NCBI RefSeq assembly: GCF_014650815.1
Contig: NZ_BMVR01000004.1
Span: 62,001 to 126,000, forward strand
Length of the DNA: 64,000 nucleotides
Direction of reading: 5' to 3'
DNA from: Streptomyces flavofungini
Lineage (GTDB): Bacteria; Actinomycetota; Actinomycetes; Streptomycetales; Streptomycetaceae
A program made the position numbers and the translations under genes. A model generated the notes under the pieces. It had not been told where the DNA came from and did not search any database. It saw nothing but the letters and a program-made list of their open reading frames with translations. This document shows, one piece after another, positions 52,461 to 60,522 of the stretch. The stretch's first letter is position 1, and each line of letters begins with the position of its first letter.

Positions 52461-53423
52461 TCAGCCCTCGCTCAGCAGCCGCGCCTTGCACTCCGCCACG
52501 TCGAAGTCCGCCTTGGGGTACTGCGGGTCCAGCGCCTCCAGGTGCTCGCGGAGCAGCGTGCTGATGGCCCAGTTCCGGTACCACTTGCGGTCCGCGGGGA
52601 CCACGAACCAGGGCGCCGCCGCCGTCGAACAGCGCTCCAGGGCCAGCTCGTACGCCTCCTGGTACGCGGGCCACACCGCCCGCTCCTCGATGTCGGCCGG
52701 GTTGAACTTCCAGTGCTTCTCGGGGGTGTCCAGGCGCGCCGCCAGACGGCGCCGCTGCTCCTCGTAGGAGAGGTGCAGGAAGCACTTCACGACGGTGACG
52801 CCGTCGTCGGCGAGGGACTGCTCGAAGCGGTTGATCTGGGCGTAGCGGCGGGTCACCTGGGCGCGTGGCACCAGTTCGCGGACGCGGGCGATGAGGACGT
52901 CCTCGTAGTGCGAGCGGTCGAAGATGCCCATCTCGCCCGCCTCGGGCAGGGCCTTGCGGATCCGCCACAGGAACGGGTGCGCACGTTCCTCGGGCGTCGG
53001 CGCCTTGAACGCCCGGATGCGGCAGCCCGACGGGTTGAACAGGCCGACGACGTGCTTGATCGTGCCGCCCTTGCCGCTGGTGTCCATGCCCTGGAGGACC
53101 AGGAGCACCCGGCGCGGATCGCCCTTCGTGCTCGCCGCGTACAGGCGTTCCTGGAGGTCCGTGAGGTGTTCGCCCATCCGGGCGGTCGCCGCGAGCCCGG
53201 CCGCCTTGTCCGCCGGGCCCGCGGGGGTCGCGGCCGCGTCCCGGGCGGCGAGGTCGTACGGCTCGCCCTCGGGGACGCGCAGGAGATCGCTGAGGCGGAG
53301 CGCGGGCGCGTCGGCGGCGGCCTTGCCCTTCCTGCCGCCGCCCTTGCCGGGCCCGGCCGAGCCCTTGGCGGCCTTGTCGCCCTTGCCGCCCTCGCCCTTC
53401 GCGTGCTTCTTGCCCTTGGCCAC
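52461..53423 (-). CDS. ppk2: Polyphosphate kinase 2 (PPK2) family protein
   Basis: 320 residues from the GTG at 53423 behind GAAGAGG. The N-terminal 50 residues are Lys/Gly/Ala-rich. The PPK2 core has Walker A VLQGMDTSGKGGTIKHV, the FNPSGCRIRAFKAPTPEE segment and Walker B/lid FDRSHYEDVLIARV, plus WKFNPADIEER and WFVVPADRKWYRNWAI. PPK2 enzymes transfer phosphate between polyphosphate and nucleotides (often nucleotide mono- or diphosphates). A PhoX-type phosphatase gene lies just upstream on the same strand, behind its own terminator hairpin. Confidence 0.9.
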   Translation of the reverse strand: MAKGKKHAKGEGGKGDKAAKGSAGPGKGGGRKGKAAADAPALRLSDLLRVPEGEPYDLAARDAAATPAGPADKAAGLAATARMGEHLTDLQERLYAASTKGDPRRVLLVLQGMDTSGKGGTIKHVVGLFNPSGCRIRAFKAPTPEERAHPFLWRIRKALPEAGEMGIFDRSHYEDVLIARVRELVPRAQVTRRYAQINRFEQSLADDGVTVVKCFLHLSYEEQRRRLAARLDTPEKHWKFNPADIEERAVWPAYQEAYELALERCSTAAAPWFVVPADRKWYRNWAISTLLREHLEALDPQYPKADFDVAECKARLLSEG

Positions 53424-53443
53424 AGCCCGCACCTCTTCCGGTC

Positions 53444-53472
53444 GCCTGCCCCGATGGTGCGTCGGGGCAGGC
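53444..53472 (-). terminator. Terminator after the PhoX-type gene
   Basis: GCCTGCCCCGA - TGGTGCG - TCGGGGCAGGC is a perfect 11-pair stem with a 7-base loop, eight bases past the PhoX stop in the reverse direction. Confidence 0.82.
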
Positions 53473-53479
53473 GGCGGCG

Positions 53480-54862
53480 CTACCTGTGCCAGGGTCCCGT
53501 CACGGCGAACGTGGTGCCGGGCGTGTAGCAGTTCACGTACATCGTGTCGTGGTCGGGGGAGAAGGCGACGCCCGCGAACTCGCCCCACTCGGGCTCTTCG
53601 GGGGTGCCCAGGTTCTGCGCGTTGCGCGCCATCGCGTACACCTTGCCGCCGCGTGTCACGCCGTACACGTGCTGGGTGCCGCTGCCGTCCTCGCACACCA
53701 TCAGGCCGCCGCTGGGCGCGAGGCAGATGTTGTCCGGGGACTCGCCGGGGAGCTGGATGTCGGTGTCGGGGCCGAAGACGATCACCAGGGTGAGGCGGCG
53801 GCGCGCCGGGTCGTAGCGCCAGACCTGGCCGTAGTGGTCGGCGGCCGAGCCCTCCGCGCTGCGCGCGTAGCTGGAGACGAAGTAGACGCAGCGCCCGCCC
53901 CAGTAGCAGCCCTCCAGCTTCTGGGCGTGCGTGATGCCCTTCGGGCCGAAGTCCTGGTTGCGGATGGGCGTCTGGGCGGCCAGCGGGTCGGGTACGTCGG
54001 CCCACTCGACGCCGTCGAAGGTGGCGCCGGTCTCCTGGACCGCGGACAGGTCCGGCAGGCCGGGGACCCGCATCGCCTGCAGCCGTCCGCCCGCGCGCAG
54101 CGAGCCCCTGCCGCCCTCGGGCTTGTTCGGCAGGAAGCGGTAGAACAGGCCGAACGGCTTCTGGAAGGCGTCCTCGGTCTCGTAGACGACGCCGCGCCAC
54201 GGGTCGACGGCGACCGCCTCGTGCTGGAAGCGGCCCATGGCGGTCAGCGGCACGGCTCCCGTGCGCCGCGGGTCCACCGGGTCGACCTCGAAGATGAAGC
54301 CGTGGTCCTTGGTGTAGCCGTTCGTACCGGCCTTGTCCTCGGTCTCCTCGCAGGTCAGCCAGGTGCCCCACGGGGTCGGGCCGCCCGCGCAGTTGACGGC
54401 CGTACCGGCGATCGCGACGCGCTCGTCGACCACCCGGCCGTGCCGGTCGAGCCCGAGCGCCGTACAGCCGCCCTTGGCCATCGGGTCGTACGTCAGGCCC
54501 TTGACCGTCGGGACGCCGAGCTTCGCGGTGACGCGGTTCTCGTGGTTGCGTACGAGGTGGACACCGCCGCGCCGGCCCTGGAAGGCGGCCATCCCGTCGT
54601 GGTTGCTGGGGACCTTGCCCTCGCCCGAGCGCAGCTCGTCGCCCTCGCGGGAGAGGACCCGGTAGCGGAATCCTTTCGGCAGGTCGAGCAGTCCTTCGGG
54701 GTCGGGCACGAGCGGGCCGTAGCCCGCCTTGCCCTGGGTGGCCGCGGTGGCCGTGCCCGCGAACAGCTCCGACAGGGCGCCGGTGAAGGCGATGGACGCC
54801 CCCAACGCTCCGGAGCGGGCGAGCACTTGACGTCTGGTCGCGGACAGCTTGGCGTCTGACAT
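53480..54862 (-). CDS. PhoX-family (DUF839) Tat-secreted phosphatase
   Basis: 460 residues from the ATG at 54862, with AGGAGG eight bases upstream; an extension to 54919 lacks one. A twin-arginine signal (SATRRQVLARSGALGASIAF) directs Tat export. The mature protein has DUF839/PhoX features: YKVLSREGD-like start (FRYRVLSREGDELRSG), HDGMAAFQG, LVRNHENR, TPWGTWLTCEETED, GRFQHEAVAVDPWRGVVYETED and SPDNICLAPSGGLMVCEDG. PhoX enzymes are iron/calcium-dependent alkaline phosphatases, although many actinobacterial members are untested. No PHO box was identified upstream. Confidence 0.83.
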   Translation of the reverse strand: MSDAKLSATRRQVLARSGALGASIAFTGALSELFAGTATAATQGKAGYGPLVPDPEGLLDLPKGFRYRVLSREGDELRSGEGKVPSNHDGMAAFQGRRGGVHLVRNHENRVTAKLGVPTVKGLTYDPMAKGGCTALGLDRHGRVVDERVAIAGTAVNCAGGPTPWGTWLTCEETEDKAGTNGYTKDHGFIFEVDPVDPRRTGAVPLTAMGRFQHEAVAVDPWRGVVYETEDAFQKPFGLFYRFLPNKPEGGRGSLRAGGRLQAMRVPGLPDLSAVQETGATFDGVEWADVPDPLAAQTPIRNQDFGPKGITHAQKLEGCYWGGRCVYFVSSYARSAEGSAADHYGQVWRYDPARRRLTLVIVFGPDTDIQLPGESPDNICLAPSGGLMVCEDGSGTQHVYGVTRGGKVYAMARNAQNLGTPEEPEWGEFAGVAFSPDHDTMYVNCYTPGTTFAVTGPWHR

Positions 54863-55058
54863 GGGGCAACCTCCTGCTGGCGGACAGGAACATGACCCGC
54901 ACGTGTGTACCACGCACACGCCCCGCGCACGAGGGTTTGGACGCCCACGCGATCAACCGTCGCCGGGACGGCCCGCCCGCCGTGACGTGAACGGCCCCGA
55001 TCCCGACGACGGGGACGACCGGTATGCCCGGGACGCACAGGACGCCCGGGACGCCCAC

Positions 55059-56153
55059 TCAGTCCCGCACGAGCCCCTTCGCGTCCCGCGCCAGCGCCGT
55101 GAGCCGCGAGATCGCCCGGAAGTACTTCTTCCGGTAGCCGCCGTTCAGCATCTCCTCGCTGAACAACCGGTCGAACGGGACCCCGGAGGCGAGCACCGGC
55201 ACCTCCCGGTCGTAGAGGCGGTCGGCGAGGACGACCAGGCGCAGCGCCGTCGACTGGTCGGGCACCGGCGTGACGTCCGTGAGGCAGACGGCGGTGAGGC
55301 CGTCGGTCAGGGCGCCGTACCGGCTCGGGTGCACGCGCGCGAGATGGCCGAGCAGATGCGGGAAGTCGTCGAGGCTGGCGCCCTCGGTGGCGTACGCGGC
55401 CTTGGTGACCTGCTCGTCGGAGTACGGCTTGGGGGCCTCGGGCAGACCCCGGTGGCGGTAGTCGTCGCCGTCGATGCGCAACGCCTTGAAGTGGGCCGAC
55501 AGGCCCTGGATCTCGCGCAGGAAGTCGGCGGCGGCGAACCGGCCCTCGCCCAGCTTGCCGGGCAGCGTGTTGGAGGTGGCCGCGAGCGCCACGCCCGCCT
55601 CGACGAGCTTGCCGAGCAGCGACGACACCAGGACCGTGTCGCCCGGGTCGTCCAGCTCGAACTCGTCGATGCACAGCAGCCGGTGGCCGCTGAGCGTCCG
55701 CACCGTCTGCTGGAAGCCGAGCGCCCCGACGAGGTTGGTCAGCTCCACGAACGTGCCGAAGGCCTTGAGCGCGGGCTCGGCCGGGGTGGCGTGCCACAGC
55801 GAGGCGAGCAGGTGGGTCTTGCCGACGCCGTAGCCGCCGTCCAGGTACACCCCACGGGGCCCGCTCGGCGCCGGCTGCTTCGCCCGGGAGAACCAACGCC
55901 GCTTGCCCGATCCCGACGCGTGCGCCCCGCCGAGCCCGCCCGCGAAGGTGCTGAGGACACGCACGGCCTCGGTCTGGCTGGGCTGTCCCGGGTCCGGGAT
56001 GTACGTATCGAAGCGGACCGAGTCGAAGCGCGGCGGCGGCACCATCTCGGCGACGAGACGGTCCGCGGGCACCTGCGGCTCGCGGGCGCACAGGGACGCG
56101 GGGCCCGCTTCGGCTATGGGGCTCTGCCCGGCGGCAGGGGAGGTTGTTGACAC
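55059..56153 (-). CDS. zapE: AFG1/ZapE-family ATPase
   Basis: 364 residues from a GTG with GGAG upstream. Walker A GGYGVGKTHLLASLWH, Walker B HRLLCIDEFELDD and sensor region ALAATSNTLPGKLGEGRF define the AFG1-like AAA+ ATPase. The C-terminal SEEMLNGGYRKKYFRAISRL is also typical. ZapE modulates FtsZ rings in E. coli; AFG1 relatives act in mitochondrial protein quality control. The role in Streptomyces is not established. Divergent from the RibD-like gene with 47 bases between starts. Confidence 0.88.
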   Translation of the reverse strand: MSTTSPAAGQSPIAEAGPASLCAREPQVPADRLVAEMVPPPRFDSVRFDTYIPDPGQPSQTEAVRVLSTFAGGLGGAHASGSGKRRWFSRAKQPAPSGPRGVYLDGGYGVGKTHLLASLWHATPAEPALKAFGTFVELTNLVGALGFQQTVRTLSGHRLLCIDEFELDDPGDTVLVSSLLGKLVEAGVALAATSNTLPGKLGEGRFAAADFLREIQGLSAHFKALRIDGDDYRHRGLPEAPKPYSDEQVTKAAYATEGASLDDFPHLLGHLARVHPSRYGALTDGLTAVCLTDVTPVPDQSTALRLVVLADRLYDREVPVLASGVPFDRLFSEEMLNGGYRKKYFRAISRLTALARDAKGLVRD

Positions 56154-56200
56154 GATTCTCCACTGTAGAGCCGTCGCGGGGCCGTGTAAGACTGCCCGGC

Positions 56201-57037
56201 ATGCGACGCCTGTTCCCTGTGACCGACCACACAGTAGAGCCGACCTCGGCGAAGAGCGCCCCGGCGGGTGCCCGGGAGGGGGTGACGGGGGACCGCGAGT
56301 GGTCCCTGGACGAGCTGGCCGACGCGTACGCCTACCCGGCGGGGACCGGTGCCGGGGCGGGTGCCGGGGCCGGCGCCTGGCTGCGCGCCAACATGGTCTC
56401 GACGCTGGACGGCGCCGCCCAGCACGACGGCCGCTCCCAGCCCCTCTCCAACGCCACCGACATGCGGGTCTTCGGCACCCTGCGCGGGCTCGCGGACGCG
56501 GTCGTGGTCGGCGCGGAAACGGTACGCCAGGAGGGCTACCGGCCCGCCCGCGCCCGGGAGGCCTTCGCGGCCCGCAGGGCGGCGGCCGGACAGGCCCCGG
56601 CCCCCGCGATCGCCGTCGTCAGCGCGAGCCTCGACCTGGACTTCACGCTGCCCCTGTTCACCGCCCCCCTCACCCCCACGCTGGTCCTGACCGGCGCCGC
56701 CGCGCCCGCCGAGCGGGTGGCCGCCGCGCGCAAGGCGGGCGCGGACGTCGTGATCGCGGGCGAGGGGGCCGGGGCGGACCCGGCGCGGGTCGTGCGGGAG
56801 CTCGGCGAGCGGGGCCTCACCCGGCTGCTCACCGAGGGCGGCCCGCGGCTGCTCGGCCAGTTCGTGGCGGCGGGCGCGCTCGACGAGCTGTGCCTGACGG
56901 TGTCGCCGATGCTCACGGCGGGCGACGCCCAGCGCATCGCGGGGGGACCCGGTGTCGCGGTGCCCGCGAAATTCGTACTGGCGTCCGTTCTGGAGGAGGC
57001 CGGGTTCCTGTTCACCCGATACCGCCGGGGCTCCTGA
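56201..57037 (+). CDS. RibD C-terminal-type reductase (pyrimidine reductase family)
   Basis: 278 residues from the ATG at 56201. The RibD C-terminal/DHFR-like fold is shown by WLRANMVSTLDGAAQHDGRSQPLSNATDMRVFGTLRGLADAVVVGAETVRQEGY, the substrate and NADPH-binding segments, and LLTEGGPRLLGQFVAAG near the C terminus. No deaminase domain is present, so it is a stand-alone reductase. It may act in riboflavin or 5-deazaflavin-type metabolism, or on an unknown substrate. A Gly/Ala tandem (GTGAGAGAGAGA) interrupts the N-terminal part. A possible leaderless transcript: a TAAGACT hexamer sits about 10-16 bases before the ATG. Confidence 0.83.
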   Translation: MRRLFPVTDHTVEPTSAKSAPAGAREGVTGDREWSLDELADAYAYPAGTGAGAGAGAGAWLRANMVSTLDGAAQHDGRSQPLSNATDMRVFGTLRGLADAVVVGAETVRQEGYRPARAREAFAARRAAAGQAPAPAIAVVSASLDLDFTLPLFTAPLTPTLVLTGAAAPAERVAAARKAGADVVIAGEGAGADPARVVRELGERGLTRLLTEGGPRLLGQFVAAGALDELCLTVSPMLTAGDAQRIAGGPGVAVPAKFVLASVLEEAGFLFTRYRRGS

Positions 57038-57093
57038 CAATCGGCGGAATATTCCGTTCCGTTTCGCTTTCGCGGGGCACACTAAATCTCGCA

Positions 57094-57112
57094 GCCCCCG
57101 CTCAGGCGGGGG
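57094..57112 (+). terminator. Terminator after the RibD-like gene
   Basis: GCCCCCGC - TCA - GGCGGGGGC, an 8- to 9-pair stem with a tight loop, 57 bases after the stop. It also lies in the leader of the next gene, so attenuation is possible. Confidence 0.6.
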
Positions 57113-57170
57113 CAGGATGGTTTCCGCAGGGGGCCGGACGCACGGCCCACGGAGGAGAAGGGCGCCTGTC

Positions 57171-57644
57171 GTGTTCACAAGCGTATTGATGATCGAGAAG
57201 GCCCTGACGTCCGCCGACGTGGAGTTCGTCACCACCTTGCACAGTGACGAGCCGGTCACCTTCCACGTCCTGCTCCAACCCCGCGGCGACCAGGCGGACC
57301 GCCTGCTGCGGGCCATCGACGACGTCGCACTCGGCGAGCTCGACGAGGCTGTCCGCGAGGGCGAGGTGCCGGAGGGCCAGGACGCGGTCGGCCCGGCCGA
57401 GCAGGCCCTCCAGGTGTCCCTCCTGGCGCTGCGGGCGGCGGGCAGCGAGGCCACCGGCCGCCTGATCGAGGACCACCCGCTGGAGGCGCTCCAGGAGCTG
57501 GTCGACGACGCGGGGGCGGACGAGGTCATCGTCCTGACCGAACCGCACCTGGTCGAGGAGTTCTTCCACCGCGACTGGGCCTCCCGGGCCCGCCACAAGG
57601 TAGGCGTACCGGTCCTGAAGCTGTTCGCCCACAGTGAGTCGTAG
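57171..57644 (+). CDS. Conserved hypothetical protein
   Basis: 157 residues from the GTG at 57171, ten bases after GGAGGAGAAG; ATG 57189 is an alternative. A small acidic alpha/beta protein (MIEKALTSADVEFVTTLHSDEPVTFHVLLQPRGDQADRLLRAIDDVALGELDEAV ... DEVIVLTEPHLVEEFFHRDWASRARHKVGVPVLKLF) with a Rossmann-like nucleotide-binding feel, reminiscent of universal-stress-type or YlqD-like folds. I recall homologues being labelled indole-3-glycerol phosphate synthase, but no TrpC motif is visible. It lies just upstream of murC, separated by a palindromic element. Confidence 0.72.
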   Translation: MFTSVLMIEKALTSADVEFVTTLHSDEPVTFHVLLQPRGDQADRLLRAIDDVALGELDEAVREGEVPEGQDAVGPAEQALQVSLLALRAAGSEATGRLIEDHPLEALQELVDDAGADEVIVLTEPHLVEEFFHRDWASRARHKVGVPVLKLFAHSES

Positions 57645-57665
57645 GGGGAGGGGCGGCCCGCCGTG

Positions 57666-57697
57666 GGATCCCCCTGCTCCTTTGGAGCCCGGGGGAG
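57666..57697 (-). repeat. Short palindromic element, copy 2 (upstream of murC)
   Basis: On the reverse strand this reads CTCCCCC-GGGCTCC-AAA-GGAGC-A-GGGGGATCC. It has the same 32-base length as the copy in the RNHCP gene and differs at six positions. Two of these (C/T at 14 and G/A at 18) lie opposite each other in the inner stem and keep it paired (GCTCC/GGAGC against GCTCT/AGAGC). It lies between the hypothetical gene and murC and could act as a terminator. Confidence 0.75.
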
Positions 57698-57792
57698 ACC
57701 GAGGACGAGGCCGAAGGCCGATCAACCCCGTCCGGCGGTGCCCAGTAGGCTGACCCCGCGCACGCAGCACCCCACCCTTCGGAGAGAACTCG

Positions 57793-59178
57793 ATGCCTAC
57801 CGCCATGGACCGACCGCACTTCATCGGCATCGGCGGCGCCGGAATGTCGGGCATCGCGAAGATCCTCGCCCAGCGCGGCGCGAAGGTCGCGGGCAGCGAC
57901 GCGAAGGACTCCGCCACGGCCGACGCGCTGCGCGCCCTCGGCGTCCAGGTGCACATCGGGCACGCGGCCGGCCACCTGGCCGACGACGCGACCTGCGTCG
58001 TCGTCTCGTCCGCGATCCGCTCCGACAACCCGGAGCTGGCCCGCGCGGCCGACCTCGGCATCCCGGTGGTGCACCGCTCGGACGCGCTGGCCTCGCTGAT
58101 GGACGGCCTGCGCCCGATCGCCGTCGCGGGCACCCACGGCAAGACCACGACGACGTCGATGCTCGCGGTGAGCCTCGCCTCGCTCGGCCTGCACCCGTCG
58201 TACGCCATCGGCGGCGACCTGGACGCGCCCGGGTCCAACGCCGACCACGGCAGCGGCGAGATCTTCGTGGCCGAGGCGGACGAGAGCGACCGCAGCTTCC
58301 ACAAGTACGCGCCCGAGGTCGCCATCGTCCTCAACGTGGAGCTGGACCACCACGCCAACTACGCCTCGATGGACGAGATCTACGAGTCCTTCGAGACCTT
58401 CGCCGACCGCATCGTCCCCGGCGGCACGCTGGTGATCGCGGCGGACCACGAGGGCGCGCGGGAGCTGACGCGGCGCGTCGCCAAGCGCAACGGCGAGCTG
58501 CGGGTCGTCACCTACGGCGAGGCCGCCGACGCCGACGTGCGGATCACCGACGTGACCCCGCAGGGCCTCAAGAGCGACGTGACCGCCGTCATCGACGGCA
58601 CCGAGCTGCGCTTCGCGGTCTCCGTGCCCGGCCGGCACTACGCCCACAACGCCGTCGCCGCCCTCGCCGCGGGCGTCGCCCTCGGCATCCCGGCCGCCGA
58701 GCTGGCCCCCGCACTGGCCTCGTACACGGGCGTGAAGCGCCGCCTGCAGCTCAAGGGCGAGACCGCCGGAGTGCAGGTCGTCGACTCCTACGCGCACCAC
58801 CCGACGGAGATGACCGCCGACCTGGAGGCCATGCGCGGCGCCGCCGCCGACGCCCGCCTCCTGGTGCTCTTCCAGCCGCACCTGTTCTCCCGCACCCAGG
58901 AGCTGGGCACGGAGATGGGCGCGGCCCTGGCGCTCGCCGACGCCTCCGTGGTCCTGGACATCTACCCGGCCCGCGAGGACCCGATCCCCGGTGTGACCAG
59001 CGACCTCATCATCGACGCCGCGCGCGCGGCGGGCGCCGACGTGGTGGCCGTGCACGACAAGGCGGCGGCGCCCGCGGCGATCGCGGGAATGGCGCGGCCC
59101 GGTGATCTCGTTCTCACCATGGGAGCGGGCGACGTCACCGACCTCGGCCCGCTGATCCTGGCCGAACTGTCGAAGTAG
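57793..59178 (+). CDS. murC: UDP-N-acetylmuramate-L-alanine ligase
   Basis: 461 residues, ATG behind GGAGAG. The Mur ligase domains are all recognisable: N-terminal Rossmann HFIGIGGAGMSGIAKILAQRG, ATP loop AVAGTHGKTTTTSMLA, the metal and substrate region EADESDRSFHKY and LNVELDHHANY, and the C-terminal DSYAHHPTEMTADLEA. It adds L-alanine to UDP-MurNAc, the first step of the peptidoglycan stem peptide, in the cytoplasm. It stands apart from the main dcw cluster and matches the S. coelicolor position SCO6060. Confidence 0.95.
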   Translation: MPTAMDRPHFIGIGGAGMSGIAKILAQRGAKVAGSDAKDSATADALRALGVQVHIGHAAGHLADDATCVVVSSAIRSDNPELARAADLGIPVVHRSDALASLMDGLRPIAVAGTHGKTTTTSMLAVSLASLGLHPSYAIGGDLDAPGSNADHGSGEIFVAEADESDRSFHKYAPEVAIVLNVELDHHANYASMDEIYESFETFADRIVPGGTLVIAADHEGARELTRRVAKRNGELRVVTYGEAADADVRITDVTPQGLKSDVTAVIDGTELRFAVSVPGRHYAHNAVAALAAGVALGIPAAELAPALASYTGVKRRLQLKGETAGVQVVDSYAHHPTEMTADLEAMRGAAADARLLVLFQPHLFSRTQELGTEMGAALALADASVVLDIYPAREDPIPGVTSDLIIDAARAAGADVVAVHDKAAAPAAIAGMARPGDLVLTMGAGDVTDLGPLILAELSK

Positions 59179-59226
59179 CCCGGCCCGCCGCGGCGGGCCG
59201 GACTGTCCACGAAGGGGATGCGACCC

Positions 59227-59634
59227 ATGTCGTACGACGTCGAGAAGCCCGACGAGCAGTGGCGCGCGGAGCTGACCCCCGCCGAGTACCAGGTCCTTCG
59301 CCAGGCCGGCACGGAGCCCGCGTTCCGGGGTGAGTACACCGACACCACGACCAAGGGCGTCTACTCCTGCCGGGCCTGCGGCGCGGAGCTGTTCACGTCG
59401 AACGAGAAGTTCGCGTCGCACTGCGGCTGGCCGAGCTTCTACGACCCGCGGGACTCCGAGGCCGTCGAGCTGATCCAGGACACCTCCCACGGCATGGTCC
59501 GCACCGAGGTGCGCTGCGCCCGCTGCGGCTCGCACCTCGGGCACGTCTTCGAGGGCGAGGGCTATCCCACGCCGACGGACCAGCGGTACTGCATCAACTC
59601 GATCTCGCTGCGGCTCGACCCGGACGAGAGCTGA
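59227..59634 (+). CDS. msrB: Peptide-methionine (R)-S-oxide reductase
   Basis: 135 residues from the ATG at 59227; GAAGGGG lies nine bases before it, whereas the in-frame ATG at 59218 abuts that tract. Features are two zinc CxxC pairs (CRACG and CARCG), the GWPSFYD segment and the catalytic cysteine in RYCINSISLRL. It repairs the R-diastereomer of methionine sulfoxide in proteins. The start of the mature domain (WRAELTPAEYQVLRQAGTEPAF) is canonical. It lies 48 bases after murC and may be read through from it. Confidence 0.94.
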   Translation: MSYDVEKPDEQWRAELTPAEYQVLRQAGTEPAFRGEYTDTTTKGVYSCRACGAELFTSNEKFASHCGWPSFYDPRDSEAVELIQDTSHGMVRTEVRCARCGSHLGHVFEGEGYPTPTDQRYCINSISLRLDPDES

Positions 59635-59681
59635 CCTGAACCCGGCTCAGCGGGGCCGTGGTCGGCGACTAGCGTGAAGGC

Positions 59682-60248
59682 ATGTCGACCACGGGGGCCC
59701 ACGGGCCGGTTGGAGTGAGCTGCCCGGGCTGCGGCGGCACGGAGGTCACCGCGGTGCGGGCGGCGGCGGGCGGCCGGGGTGCCGCCCGCACGGACCTGGC
59801 GACGCGGCTCGCCAAGGGGCCCGGCAAGTCCGGCGACGGCCTGCTGCACTTCGCCGAGGGCATGGTCCTCGTCGCGTTGTCCCTCGGCTGGGCCTGGATG
59901 GGCACGGACCCGGAGAAGCCGCTGTACGTCTGGGGCGGGATCGTCCTCGCCGTGCTGCTGTTCATCGGCACGCTCGTCGTGGTGCGGGGCGACGGCCGCG
60001 AGAAGGCGGCGGAGCGGGCCGGTGCGGGGCGCGCGGACGCGCTCTGGGGTCCCGCGCACTACTGCCCCGGGTGCGAGTCCGTGTTCTGTCCCCGAGGGGA
60101 GCCGTGGCAGGGGCTGTTGACGCCGGAGCAGTTCAAGAAGCTGGTGTGGGGCGAGGCGGGGTACGCCGATCAACTGGCGCCGGGGGACCGGGCCAGGGAG
60201 GTGGACGTGCCGCCGGGGACGTTGGTGGGGCGGCCGTTGAGCGGGTGA
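59682..60248 (+). CDS. Membrane protein with zinc-ribbon N terminus
   Basis: 188 residues. The N terminus carries a CxxC pair (SCPGCGG), followed by two membrane spans (GMVLVALSLGWAWMG and WGGIVLAVLLFIGTLVVV), a charged region and a second CxxC-type pair (HYCPGCESVFCP). A C-terminal helix (LTPEQFKKLVWGEAGY) ends it. The four cysteine pairs on both sides suggest zinc binding. A family found in Streptomyces, function unknown to me. Confidence 0.72.
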   Translation: MSTTGAHGPVGVSCPGCGGTEVTAVRAAAGGRGAARTDLATRLAKGPGKSGDGLLHFAEGMVLVALSLGWAWMGTDPEKPLYVWGGIVLAVLLFIGTLVVVRGDGREKAAERAGAGRADALWGPAHYCPGCESVFCPRGEPWQGLLTPEQFKKLVWGEAGYADQLAPGDRAREVDVPPGTLVGRPLSG

Positions 60249-60432
60249 ACGCCGGAGAACTGAGGGGAGCGGAGGGGGCGTGTTACGGGAGTGCAGTCGA
60301 GCGCCGGTCGTGCGCTCCTGTGCGCCCTGAGATTGTTTGAACTTGGCATTCCGGTTCTGCGTTCAGATCGCTAATCTGTGCGTCAACTCGGGGCGACGAT
60401 TTCCTTCAAGTACTAGCAACACGGAGCGATAC

Positions 60433-60522
60433 GTGACCTCTGCACGACGCGCGAACCGGCACGACCTCTCCTCCCCGGTGCCGGGCGAGGAGAAGATCTT
60501 CATGTGGATCTGGCGGGGCTAG
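60433..60522 (+). CDS. Small 29-residue peptide, Trp-rich C terminus
   Basis: A GTG at 60433 with ACGGAG five bases upstream opens a frame of 29 residues ending KIFMWIWRG. The N-terminal two-thirds are hydrophilic (TSARRANRHDLSSPVPGEE) and the last nine residues hydrophobic and aromatic, a leader-core-like contrast. The upstream 60330-60430 is unusually AT-rich for this genome, as expected of a true promoter. The frame could also start upstream, but only this start has a ribosome site. Its 3' end overlaps the 3' end of the convergent SARP gene by 23 bases. No modifying enzyme is adjacent. I infer a short regulatory or ribosomal peptide; proof is lacking. Confidence 0.5.
   Translation: MTSARRANRHDLSSPVPGEEKIFMWIWRG

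Noticed and set aside
60337..60432. Upstream extension of the small peptide gene to 60337 (61 codons)
   Set aside because: No ribosome site precedes that start and the added stretch covers the AT-rich promoter-like region.
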